A stretch of DNA of 64,000 nucleotides from Carnobacterium_B sp045617425 (lineage in GTDB: Bacteria; Bacillota; Bacilli; Lactobacillales; Carnobacteriaceae): NCBI RefSeq assembly GCF_045617425.1, contig NZ_JAZLIO010000018.1, positions 62,001 to 126,000 on the forward strand, read 5' to 3'. The notes beneath the pieces were generated by a model, which made no database searches, was not told the DNA's origin, and saw only the letters and a program-made list of their open reading frames with translations. The translations under genes were made by a program, and so were the position numbers. Position 1 is the first letter of the stretch. Each line of letters opens with the position of its first letter. Shown here piece after piece: positions 34,126-42,249 of this stretch.

Positions 34126-34521
34126 TTACAATAAATGTAGTACTTTCAAGATAACTAATATTGTTGAACTTTCAGGGAAAAAAACACCTAATGGTAAATC
34201 TAAATACTCTAAAAGACTTAAGAAAATCAAAATGACAATGACACTGATTGAAAAGATAATAATTTGCTTAATAATACGGTTTAATCGCCTACTTAAGTGA
34301 TAACTATACAGTAATTTAGCTGAATCATTTTTTACGATTTCAATATCAGCTGATTCTATTGTCACCGAGAAGCTGCTACCCATAGTATTACTAATATCAG
34401 CATTCACTAATGCTGGTGCATCCTTGATTCCGTCACCAACCATTCCAACTACTTTTTTATCTTGCTGGCTTTTTAAAATGTCACAAAGACTAAAAGGATA
34501 CATACGTTTCAGTCCTTGCAT
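34126..34521 (-). pseudogene. Remnant of a heavy-metal P-type ATPase (C-terminal part)
   Basis: The 131-codon frame encodes the hinge and last membrane helices of a CopB/ZntA-type P1B ATPase: KKVVGMVGDGIKDAPALVNA, where the invariant GDGxNDAP has Lys for Asn, then ESADIEIVKNDSAKLLYSYH and two membrane segments. The phosphorylation site, nucleotide domain and ion-channel helices are missing, and the N-terminal 20 residues do not match the family. It is therefore a decayed fragment of a gene several times longer. Confidence 0.82.
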
Positions 34522-34543
34522 CTTATCACCCTATACTTTTTAG

Positions 34544-35572
34544 TTAGACGTACAGATTAATTGGATAAGTTAAGTAGCTTAATTCAGCTAGTTGATCAGC
34601 TGTCACCAATCCTGCAGGTGCCTCTATAAGAGATGGAATTCTATTAACTATAGTAGCACAAGTATGCGCAACGGTATCGGGTTTTTCTAGTGAAAAGACC
34701 ATATCAGGTTCTCCAGTGATCTCCCAATCACACATATCGCCATCTGTTTCTCGGTAAACTTTTCCAATACACTCAACTTCGATTTCAATTCCTTGATGAG
34801 TTTCAAACGTTGTCACAGCAGACATCCCAATTGCTTCACCAGCAGGAATATTCCGTCCTAATGTTTCAGAGTACACCATTTCTTCAAGTACAAAAGGCAC
34901 GCTTTTTTGGCTGACTGATTGAATTGTCCAATTCATTTTCGAACAAATCCCTTCTGCTGCGTTCCACATATAAGAAGGTAAACTTTGAGCTTGAGAAATT
35001 TCTTTTTCGAATTTAGTTATTTCATAACCTACACCATGAGCTTCAGCTAATGCTAAACCATAATCTTCAACGTTATAACTTACTGCACCCTTAATTTTCT
35101 TGATTTTATTCATTCCCGCCATCATGAGAGTTGGCATATTAATCCAATAAATATCTTGCATTCCACTACCAGTAATTGTTACTCCGTGATCTTTAGCGAT
35201 ACGATCCAAGCGATTTGCTACTGCTGGAGATGTGTTCCATGGATAAATAGCTTCTTCACAAGTAGTAATAACATTTACATTATTAACCAGACACGTTTCA
35301 AATATTTTCTCCATCTCAGGCATATAACTAAATACAGTCACAATTGCTACATCTGCATCACAATTTTCAAAAACTTCCTGAGCATTATTAGAAATTTTGA
35401 TACCTGTTCGATAACCTAATTCCGCAAAATCTCCAATGTCTTGGCCGATAACCACTGGATTAGTATCAATTGCTCCGACGATTTCTGCACCATGACTGAC
35501 TAAATTTTTAATGATTACCTTTGCCATCTTTCCACAACCGAATTGTACGACACGAACTTTTTCTGTAAACAT
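34544..35572 (-). CDS. 2,4-diaminopentanoate dehydrogenase-like protein
   Basis: A 342-residue NAD(P)-dependent dehydrogenase with an N-terminal DapB-like Rossmann domain (RVVQFGCGKMAKVIIKNLVS, then VGAIDTNP). It closely resembles the enzyme of clostridial ornithine fermentation that deaminates 2,4-diaminopentanoate (Ord), for example in TTCEEAIYPW and GSGMQDIYW. None of the other ornithine-pathway genes are nearby, so the true substrate here may be another amino acid. It starts at MFTEKVRVV (35572), after GGAGGGAAC, and has its own promoter at 35615-35644. It lies beside the ATPase remnant. Confidence 0.8.
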   Translation of the reverse strand: MFTEKVRVVQFGCGKMAKVIIKNLVSHGAEIVGAIDTNPVVIGQDIGDFAELGYRTGIKISNNAQEVFENCDADVAIVTVFSYMPEMEKIFETCLVNNVNVITTCEEAIYPWNTSPAVANRLDRIAKDHGVTITGSGMQDIYWINMPTLMMAGMNKIKKIKGAVSYNVEDYGLALAEAHGVGYEITKFEKEISQAQSLPSYMWNAAEGICSKMNWTIQSVSQKSVPFVLEEMVYSETLGRNIPAGEAIGMSAVTTFETHQGIEIEVECIGKVYRETDGDMCDWEITGEPDMVFSLEKPDTVAHTCATIVNRIPSLIEAPAGLVTADQLAELSYLTYPINLYV

Positions 35573-35614
35573 TAAGTTCCCTCCTATTTCAATTGTATTT
35601 TTATTGACAGCCAT

Positions 35615-35644
35615 AGTGTAATAGTTATAGTTCAATAGTGTCAA
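35615..35644 (-). promoter_or_regulatory. Promoter of the diaminopentanoate dehydrogenase-like gene
   Basis: TTGACA (35639-35644) and TACACT (35615-35620) on the minus strand are separated by 18 bases, about 45 bases before the start codon. Confidence 0.7.
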
Positions 35645-35708
35645 GAATAAAGATTGAAACCGGTTGCAATAGATAACAAAGAACATCCTTCTATGTCAAA
35701 AATACCTA

Positions 35709-36053
35709 GTGTCTATATTTGAAGAATCAAAATATGGTCAAATGTCAGAACAAGCTAATTTGGGACAAATGCAAACTATGGGTGTTAAAACAGTTGCTAC
35801 TAAAGTAGCTGTAAAAGGTATGATAAAACCTGTAAAGTAGTTTAGTAAAGAAAAATGGAATAAATTAGTAGCTAAAGCTTCAGCAGCTATTGCTAAATAG
35901 ATGAAATATGATACAGTTTTAAAAGTCTTTAATATTGTTACAGACATAAAAGGAACCATAGAAAGTGAATTAATCAAAGGATTCAAGAGTATTGGAATGA
36001 ATACTTGCTGGGCTGTCGCAGCAGCTACGTTAGTTATGACTCTTGCATTATAA
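35709..36053 (+). pseudogene. Small protein gene interrupted by two in-frame TAG codons
   Basis: From ATG 35742 (or GTG 35709) the frame reads MSEQANLGQMQTMGVKTVAT and so on to TAG at 35838, resumes FSKEKWNKLVAKASAAIAK to TAG at 35898, then MKYDTVLKVFNIVTDIKGTI onward to NTCWAVAAATLVMTLAL and TAA at 36051. All three parts are in one frame, and each TAG could be a mutated CAG (Gln). The protein would be about 104-115 residues, basic, with a hydrophobic C-terminus containing one Cys, somewhat like a bacteriocin or toxin peptide. No ribosome site is evident. A small membrane protein gene follows by 29 bases. Confidence 0.6.
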
Positions 36054-36082
36054 GATTAAGTTAAAGAGGTGGATGTTGAAAA

Positions 36083-36364
36083 ATGAAATTGAAATTATTA
36101 AACATAATTTTTAATATTATATTAGGATTTATTTTATGTTTTGTAGGTATCAATATAAGGAATACAATTACTGTAGAAGATAAATTCAACTTTTATACTT
36201 CATTATTAACTATTATAATAGTTGTTATAGGAGGAATAAATATTTCGGAATATATGAATAAGAAGACCATGTACTTTAAAAATGAAAGTTTATTTAGTAC
36301 ATTGCCTCTAATTATAGGTTTATTAATTGCAGGAGCTTGTCTAAAATTAACAAACTTTATTTAA
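36083..36364 (+). CDS. Small membrane protein (93 aa), possible immunity-type partner
   Basis: A 93-residue protein with three membrane helices (about 5-25, 38-55, 72-88) and a short charged loop. AGAGGTGG lies about a dozen bases before the ATG. It directly follows the interrupted small protein gene on the same strand. Pairs of a small peptide and a small membrane protein are typical of bacteriocin and immunity genes, but I recognise neither family, so this is only a contextual guess. Confidence 0.6.
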   Translation: MKLKLLNIIFNIILGFILCFVGINIRNTITVEDKFNFYTSLLTIIIVVIGGINISEYMNKKTMYFKNESLFSTLPLIIGLLIAGACLKLTNFI

Positions 36365-36472
36365 ACAAAAATTGTTTATAATACAGTTAAAATATAAGAA
36401 CACAATAGTGTATAGTCAATGATTACTACTTTAGGTATGATATATAAAAGTAATGAATAGGGAGGAAGATAA

Positions 36473-36991
36473 GTGATATTAGGAGAACGACTGAAGGAAA
36501 GCAGGGTCAATAAAGGGTATTCTCAAGGGGATGTAGCTAACCATTTACATATTTCAAGACAATCCATTTCAAAATGGGAAAATGGCAATAGTTACCCTGA
36601 TTTAGATAATCTAGCAAAGTTAAGTACCTATTACGACGTTTCGGTTGACGACTTATTAAAAGAAGATCAGAACCTCAAAAAAGAAATAGAAGAAGATAAA
36701 GCGAAAATTGAAAAAAATGTTAACAAACTAGATTTAATTCATGGAAATACGGATAAAGATGAAGGTCTAATATTATTAATTCTTACTTGTATGGGTTGTT
36801 TAATTGCTCCATATGGCTTCTTTGTAGCGCCCATTGTAATCAAACGAAACAAAAAAACAAACACACTACATAAGATTGTTTACTTCGCGTGTGCTTGTTG
36901 TTTGCTCGTTAATTTATTCGTTATTTATAGTCTTGTAACAGATACTTTTGGATGGGGAGGAACAACCACTGTTGAATATCTTGGTGAGTAG
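36473..36991 (+). CDS. XRE-family regulator with C-terminal membrane helices
   Basis: A 172-residue protein. The N-terminal HTH_3 domain (about 3-62) includes KGYSQGDVANHLHISRQSIS and YYDVSVDDLLKED. After a charged helix come two membrane segments (about 98-120 and 133-152). Membrane-tethered XRE regulators of this form are widespread in Firmicutes and often adjoin bacteriocin, transport or stress genes. The start is GTG, seven bases after GGAGG. Its stop is three bases from the stop of the convergent DUF5626 gene. The target is unknown. Confidence 0.85.
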   Translation: MILGERLKESRVNKGYSQGDVANHLHISRQSISKWENGNSYPDLDNLAKLSTYYDVSVDDLLKEDQNLKKEIEEDKAKIEKNVNKLDLIHGNTDKDEGLILLILTCMGCLIAPYGFFVAPIVIKRNKKTNTLHKIVYFACACCLLVNLFVIYSLVTDTFGWGGTTTVEYLGE

Positions 36992-36994
36992 CCC

Positions 36995-37471
36995 TTAATA
37001 GGTTATAGAAATAGTATTGCCAGATAATTTTGCTCTTAAGTTTGTCGATGCTTTGCCAATTAATAACTTTCGTTTTAAGTAATATGTAGCTTGTGTAGGG
37101 TTATCTACTTTCAATATTAAACTCTTAAACCTCCCTATGAAGGCTGTTGCTGAAGCAGAATGAGCACTTATAATTTTATGGTTACTTACGTCTATCTTAT
37201 AACTTGCTTTCCACTGAAAAGCTTTTTCTTTTGTAATTTTATAGGTACCATTCTTGACACTAGTTGCCATAATGAAACATCGGGGCTCTTCTTCAATGGT
37301 AATGGTGTAAGTCTCTCCTATTTCATCTTCAAATTTCTGTATTCCACCTTGTTTCATGTCATAAGCTACACTATTCTCTTCTGATGAAAAAATTTCTTCA
37401 GCGTGAACCTTTATAGTAGAGATAAAACTAAAAAAAGTGAAACAACCTAAAATAAAAACTGTTTTTTTCAA
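36995..37471 (-). CDS. Secreted DUF5626 family protein
   Basis: A 158-residue protein with a cleavable signal peptide (MKKTVFILGCFTFFSFISTI then KVHAEE, cleavage probably after HA). The mature part has the repeated Trp/Lys pattern of DUF5626, with QWKASYKIDVSNHKIISAHS, NPTQATYYLKRK and a C-terminal NLRAKLSGNTISITY. The function is unknown; members are secreted small beta-rich proteins in Lactobacillales. A GGAGGGATTTATTTG stretch precedes the ATG. It is convergent with the XRE gene. Confidence 0.75.
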   Translation of the reverse strand: MKKTVFILGCFTFFSFISTIKVHAEEIFSSEENSVAYDMKQGGIQKFEDEIGETYTITIEEEPRCFIMATSVKNGTYKITKEKAFQWKASYKIDVSNHKIISAHSASATAFIGRFKSLILKVDNPTQATYYLKRKLLIGKASTNLRAKLSGNTISITY

Positions 37472-37836
37472 ATAAATCCCTCCATATTTTTTTAATAATA
37501 CCTGAAATATAACAGTTTAGCCTGTATAAATGGCGACTTATTTTATTTAAATGAGCAATTATTAATTATTGTTGTCACAAAAAATTAGTAATTGAAAAAT
37601 AATAATTCGAAAACTCAATAGGAGCATACTTACTTATTTCTTTTTGTGAACAAATGCTACCATTATTCTTATGCTTTGCACTTTACAGTAGCAGCTTATT
37701 ACCTGAAATTTTCTTTTGATTGTTCTTATCCTGATGTAAATCAATAGGTGCTAAAAAGCAACCACTGGTTGCTATGAAACAAGCACTATTATTGATAGTC
37801 TTAAAGGAGTAAGTTATTAGAAAGAGGGAGATTAGA
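37472..37836. other. Intergenic region with an operator-like palindrome
   Basis: No gene is supported. At 37757-37773 AGCAACCA-C-TGGTTGCT is a perfect eight-base inverted repeat around one base, 64 bases before the 71-residue gene; it may be a repressor site. Confidence 0.45.
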
Positions 37837-38052
37837 GTGCGGACAATTGAAGATTTTCGTTCTAATTATAATTCAATTATTTTTTCCAAAAAATTAAGCC
37901 CCAACAAAAAAAATACCTTACTTGAAAATTTATTAAACGAAATTGACTGTATCTATTTTGACACTTATAAGAAAGAACGATCGATACTTGAACAACAGGA
38001 AGAAGCAAAAGAACTATATAAGGATATTAAAGCATCTTTAAGCGAGTCTTAG
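37837..38052 (+). CDS. Small charged protein (71 aa)
   Basis: A 71-residue, hydrophilic, probably all-helical protein (NYNSIIFSKKLSPNKKNTLL and ERSILEQQEEAKELYKDIKA). It starts with GTG six bases after GAGGGAG, a convincing ribosome site. Small helical proteins of this size include class II bacteriocin immunity proteins, but I see no motif to support that. It stands alone, with an operator-like palindrome upstream. Confidence 0.6.
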   Translation: MRTIEDFRSNYNSIIFSKKLSPNKKNTLLENLLNEIDCIYFDTYKKERSILEQQEEAKELYKDIKASLSES

Positions 38053-38212
38053 GATTACCAAGGTTAGGTAATAGCAACTTTTATATTTATATCTTAAACA
38101 CTAGTAACTAGGTACCATAACTTTTTAAATAAAGAACCCACTTCACAATTAATACTTAAAATAAGATACTTATGACTTATCAATACAAATCAAAAAAATT
38201 GGAGGAATATTT

Positions 38213-38497
38213 ATGTTTCTACTATTAGGAATTATCGCTATAGTAGCAACTTTTTTAAATCTTTATCTATATAAAGTAGGTAAAGATTATAAATTAGCAA
38301 TGGCTATGGGGTTGTCATTCACAGCATTGACTATTGTTGCAGGTCACAGCTTGATATCCGATTGGGTAAAGGTAAAAGATTGGGTTGCTTTATTAGATGT
38401 AGTACCTACTATGACAACAGTCCTATGGGTTTTAACGATTGTATCAATCTTACTAAATATAATTCCGATGCTTTTAGAGCTAAAAAAAAACAATTAA
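38213..38497 (+). CDS. Small membrane protein (94 aa)
   Basis: A 94-residue protein with three membrane helices (2-20, 28-48, 66-88) and the loop SDWVKVKDWVALLDVVPTMT between the second and third. TTGGAGG precedes the ATG by eight bases. Orphan genes of this kind recur in Lactobacillales genomes; I cannot name the family or function. Confidence 0.65.
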   Translation: MFLLLGIIAIVATFLNLYLYKVGKDYKLAMAMGLSFTALTIVAGHSLISDWVKVKDWVALLDVVPTMTTVLWVLTIVSILLNIIPMLLELKKNN

Positions 38498-39096
38498 AAC
38501 TAATCAACTATCTAATAAGAGTTTAACCAGGATATATTTTTACCAAGTATTAATCTGATTGATTTTTCGCTGTCCATTATAAGTGTCGTTTAAATTTATC
38601 AAATTAAAATTCATGTATATCGCCCTCTTTTTAATAAGGTTTTACATACATGAATTTATCTACTTTCGTGTATTTGACTTTGATTTTATTTAATATTAAG
38701 AATAATGAGATATCTTGAATTTTGAAACGTCACAAGACTTATTAAAGAGACCACCATAAATTATGCAGCAACAGATAGTTTAAGTATGTTTTTTAACACT
38801 AGTCTTTCACACATTAAATATCTTTAAGGAATAGAAAAAATGAATTGTTGGAACTAATATCGATAATTTACATATCAGTAATAATCTCTTTTTTATATAC
38901 TGCCGTTTCACTCTTGTACATTCAGTTATAACAAGTTTTTTTATAGAAAGGTCATTCATTTTTTACAATCAATACTAATTCTTAGTCTTCAGGTATACTA
39001 AGCTTTAATCAATTTCATGTGCTTACAACAAGGCTAGGAAAAATATTTTTTGTGAAAAAAGTAGTCCTACTTTCGTTAGGTTTACTAAATATATAG
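38498..39096. other. Long AT-rich intergenic region
   Basis: About 600 bases with no supported gene on either strand. Frames are short and closed. A strong terminator ends the region on the right, so a non-coding transcript is possible, but I see no other RNA signal. Confidence 0.4.
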
Positions 39097-39154
39097 AAAA
39101 ATACACTCCCTCTACTGAACAAATCAGTTCGTAGTTTTGAGAGTGTATTTTTTT
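39097..39154 (+). terminator. Strong composite hairpin with T run
   Basis: AAAAATACACTC pairs with GAGTGTATTTTTTT and encloses a smaller hairpin (CTACTGAAC with GTTCGTAG). No gene lies immediately upstream on the plus strand; the nearest ends at 38497. Confidence 0.7.
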
Positions 39155-39200
39155 GAGGGATTGTCTCAGCCTTAAAAGAAATTAAAAGAAGGGCTAGCTT

Positions 39201-39445
39201 ATGTCGATTGTAAATCCTAGTCAAGCTAGAAAAGTCTTTTACCAATTATTGAAAAACGTCAACCAAATCAATGAGCCCGTTCGCATACTAAGTAACAATA
39301 AAGGAAGTGAAACGGTTATGGTTAGTAAAAAGGATCGGAATGCTCTATTCAAGAAACCTTGTAGTTTCATTCTTATGGAGTAGCTAATGTAATTCATCAG
39401 CATAATCAAGAAAATGAATTTATCGCATTCGAGGATATTAAATAG
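39201..39445 (+). pseudogene. Decayed YefM/Phd-type antitoxin gene
   Basis: The first 45 codons (MSIVNPSQARKVFYQLLKNV, NEPVRILSNN, ETVMVSKKD) are a clear YefM/Phd antitoxin N-terminus, the DNA-binding half. At about 39345 the frame shifts: the family motif QETL is encoded in another frame, which then has a TAG and continues as FHSYGVANVIHQHNQENEFI to a final TAG at 39445. The total length, two more than a multiple of three, agrees with a frameshift. No Txe/YoeB toxin gene follows. Confidence 0.75.
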
Positions 39446-39447
39446 TC

Positions 39448-39545
39448 TATTCACGTTTGATCAAAAGAAAAATGACTGACTTAAGTCCGGTCGAATACCG
39501 AAATCAAACCAGTCAATCAACTATATATTAAAAACTTTAATTTCT
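39448..39545 (+). repeat. Covarying hairpin repeat, copy 2
   Basis: The hairpin spans 39473-39515, with left arm TGACTGACTTAAGTCCGGT, loop CGAAT and right arm ACCGAAATCAAACCAGTCA. It follows the antitoxin remnant directly. Compared with copy 1, left-arm TTGGC becomes ATGAC while right-arm AACCAA becomes AGTCAA, so pairing at the stem base is kept. Confidence 0.7.
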
Positions 39546-39596
39546 AGTGATTAACACCTTACTTAAAACAAAGCGACTTCTTTTTAGTATTTTTGC

Positions 39597-41270
39597 TTAT
39601 TCTGCTTCTATCCATGTCCATTTGTAACTATCTGGACCGAAAACGCGTTTATAGTAATCTTTAACTTTTGGATTCAATAAGTAAGAATCAGCTGATTGGT
39701 ATAACGGTGCCAGAGCTGCATCTTCACCTAAAGAAACCTTCTCGATCTCTACTAATGTTTCCCAACGTGCTTCGTCGTCATCAAATGTCGCCTTTGCTGT
39801 ATCTACTAAAGCATCTACATCTGGGTTCGAATAATTCATTCGATTGATGTCTGTATCAAAGCGTTCTACATAATTGATTGGATCTGCAAAGTCCGCGATC
39901 CATGAGTTGACAGCCATATCATAGTTTCCTTCACGTACTGTTTCTAATTTCATACTGAAAGGCATACTTCTCAATATAACCGTCAGTCCGGGTAAATTCT
40001 TTTGCAATTGATCCTGTAAATATTCAGCCAAACGTTTTGAATCTTCTGTATCTGAGGTAATCAACTCTAATTCAATACTATCTGTTCCTAATTCAGATAA
40101 CCCCGCATCCCAAGCTTCTGTAGCTTTTTCTAAGTCATAAGGCAATAAATTTCCAGCATCTTTACGGAAATCTGATTTTGTTGTTGGATTACTTGCTAAA
40201 CCAGCCGGAACAAATCCATCGATAGACGCTGATCCGTCTTGTAATACGTTATCAACATACCCATCTTTATCAATTGCAGAGGCAATCGCTAAACGAATAT
40301 TTGCATTGCTTAATTCTGTTTCTTCTTCACTATTTAAGTGATTCATTTCAATATAGAATGTTGTCGCATTTAACGAAGAATGAAAATTAGGATCTTCACT
40401 GTATTGCGACACAAAGCTTCCTGATAAAAAGGCTATATCTGTACTGCCATTTTCAAATAGGTTCAGCTCAGTTGTCACTTCTTTGATTACATCAACTGTT
40501 ACTGTGTCTAAAACAACTGAGTCAGCATCCCAATAATCATCATTTTTTTCAAACGTCCATCCCACACTGCTTGCTTGATCCCATCCTTCTAATACAAAAG
40601 GTCCATTGTAAACGAGAGTTTCATTTGTACTACCATATTCATCCCCTTGTTCTTGAGCAAATGCTTTATTTTGGGGAAAGAAAAACGGCAACGTCAATAA
40701 TTGATCAAAATAAGAGGTAGGCTGCATTAATGTGATTTCTAACTCATTATCGCTCAGCGCTTTAATCCCTAACTCAGTGGAATCCATTTCATCATTGATA
40801 ATTTCAGTAGCATTTTGAATTAATCCATCAAACATATATGCATAACCACTGGCTGTTTCAGGAGCCACAACTTTTTGCCAGGCATAGACAAAGTCATCCG
40901 CTGTTACAGGTTCTCCATTAGACCAAACAGCATCTTCTCGTAGCTGAAAAGTGTACGTTTTTCCATCTTCACTGATGGTAGGTTCTTCAGCTGCAACACC
41001 TAAGACAGGCTCAGCATCTGGTCCTAAAACATATAGTCCTTCAAACACATTATTCATAACAGTAAAACTAGTTAAATCAGTTGCTAAAGCTGTATCCATA
41101 GATGGAATTTCTGAAGCTGCAGTTAAACGCAGTTCTTGAGTGTCTGCTAAGTTTTTTTCTCCATCAGCTGAATTGCTTTCTGTTGATGACCCATTTGTTT
41201 CTGTACCTCCGCATGCAGTTAATAAAACGGCTAAACTAAGTATTCCCAAACCTTTTATTTGATAGTTCAT
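39597..41270 (-). CDS. OppA-like peptide-binding lipoprotein
   Basis: A 557-residue extracellular solute-binding protein of family 5. The signal peptide ends in a lipobox (LAVLLTACGG), so it is lipid-anchored outside the membrane. Family features include LRLTAASEIPSMDTALATDL, DGKTYTFQLREDAVWSNGEP and NGPFVLEGW. It binds oligopeptides for an Opp-type ABC transporter; no permease or ATPase genes are adjacent, so it must share a transporter encoded elsewhere. It is the last gene of an operon with a YkfC-like endopeptidase and a serine hydrolase, which suggests cell-wall peptides as ligands. Confidence 0.9.
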   Translation of the reverse strand: MNYQIKGLGILSLAVLLTACGGTETNGSSTESNSADGEKNLADTQELRLTAASEIPSMDTALATDLTSFTVMNNVFEGLYVLGPDAEPVLGVAAEEPTISEDGKTYTFQLREDAVWSNGEPVTADDFVYAWQKVVAPETASGYAYMFDGLIQNATEIINDEMDSTELGIKALSDNELEITLMQPTSYFDQLLTLPFFFPQNKAFAQEQGDEYGSTNETLVYNGPFVLEGWDQASSVGWTFEKNDDYWDADSVVLDTVTVDVIKEVTTELNLFENGSTDIAFLSGSFVSQYSEDPNFHSSLNATTFYIEMNHLNSEEETELSNANIRLAIASAIDKDGYVDNVLQDGSASIDGFVPAGLASNPTTKSDFRKDAGNLLPYDLEKATEAWDAGLSELGTDSIELELITSDTEDSKRLAEYLQDQLQKNLPGLTVILRSMPFSMKLETVREGNYDMAVNSWIADFADPINYVERFDTDINRMNYSNPDVDALVDTAKATFDDDEARWETLVEIEKVSLGEDAALAPLYQSADSYLLNPKVKDYYKRVFGPDSYKWTWIEAE

Positions 41271-41304
41271 TGATTTTCACCCTTTCCTCTTCTTTTTTAT
41301 AATT

Positions 41305-42192
41305 TTAAAAAAAACGCCTGACTGCACATAATTCTTTTTGGTACTTAGTCCCTTCAAGCTTCGTTATGATTACTTTTGATCCGGGAGTTTGTGAATGAAT
41401 CATTTGATCCTCTCCTAAATAAATGCCTACATGATGAACTTCTCCATTGCCTTCTTGGTAAGCAAAAAACAACAAATCTCCAGGTATTGCTTCTTCATAT
41501 GAACGAACTTCTCCTTCAAAAACTTGTTCTTGAGCATCTCTGCTTAACCAAACATTAAACGTTCGAAACAAGGTATAAACAAATCCGGAGCAATCAAATC
41601 CAGCAGCACTTGTTCCCGCCCAAACATATCTCAAATCTAAAAATGATTTTGCGAGACCAATGAGTTGTTCAACAGCATGGATTGAAGAGTTTTCAACTAA
41701 ATGAGCATCTTCTTTTGCTACAAATCCAATCCCATCTGGTGTAATAACTTTGTATTGACTAGGTGTTTCTTCCATTAAAGATAAAATCGTCCCTATCGAA
41801 ACAAATTGAAAAATTTGTTTATCCTCGGTAAATAGGATTTTTGCTGTAGGTTGATTGACAGCAATTTGTTCTAAGTCTTCTGACCATTCTTGTGGCACAG
41901 GAACAAGGTCTTTAGCTATCACCCAGCCGGGATATCCTTTAGGTTCATTTTTAAATGCTTGTCTTGGAACGGTTACTTTTGCGTATTCTCCTACAATTTC
42001 AGAGACTTCAACAACATCCCCATAAAGCAATTCTGAATCTACCAAACGATCCTTATAAAGGCTTAAAACCTCCTCATCTGATAATGTATAAAACTGTTTT
42101 TTTGTCTGTTGTTTTTTTATTTTTTCCTGAACCGGATGACCATTATTTTTTGACCATAAAAAAGTTGTCGCAACATTAACCAGTTTTTTCAT
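41305..42192 (-). CDS. NlpC/P60 endopeptidase, YkfC-like
   Basis: A 295-residue protein with two SH3-like regions (about 45-100 and 110-165) and a C-terminal NlpC/P60 domain. The catalytic Cys is in AGFDCSGFVYTLF (about 210) and the His in VHHVGIYLGED (about 258), with a further His in MIHSQTPGSK. No signal peptide is seen, as in the B. subtilis cytosolic enzyme YkfC, which cuts gamma-D-Glu-diamino acid bonds in imported murein peptides. It lies between the serine hydrolase and OppA-like genes with gaps of 57 and 34 bases, consistent with one muropeptide-use operon. Confidence 0.85.
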   Translation of the reverse strand: MKKLVNVATTFLWSKNNGHPVQEKIKKQQTKKQFYTLSDEEVLSLYKDRLVDSELLYGDVVEVSEIVGEYAKVTVPRQAFKNEPKGYPGWVIAKDLVPVPQEWSEDLEQIAVNQPTAKILFTEDKQIFQFVSIGTILSLMEETPSQYKVITPDGIGFVAKEDAHLVENSSIHAVEQLIGLAKSFLDLRYVWAGTSAAGFDCSGFVYTLFRTFNVWLSRDAQEQVFEGEVRSYEEAIPGDLLFFAYQEGNGEVHHVGIYLGEDQMIHSQTPGSKVIITKLEGTKYQKELCAVRRFF

Positions 42193-42249
42193 TTAGTTGT
42201 TCACTCCTTACTGCCAATTTTTCAATTCTATCAGCAAGAAGGATGATGA

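Noticed and set aside
34126..34521. A functional short membrane protein
   Set aside because: The sequence is plainly the C-terminal fragment of a P-type ATPase with an altered GDGxNDAP motif.
39015..39245. 76-codon minus-strand frame
   Set aside because: It crosses a strong terminator and the antitoxin start and has no ribosome site.
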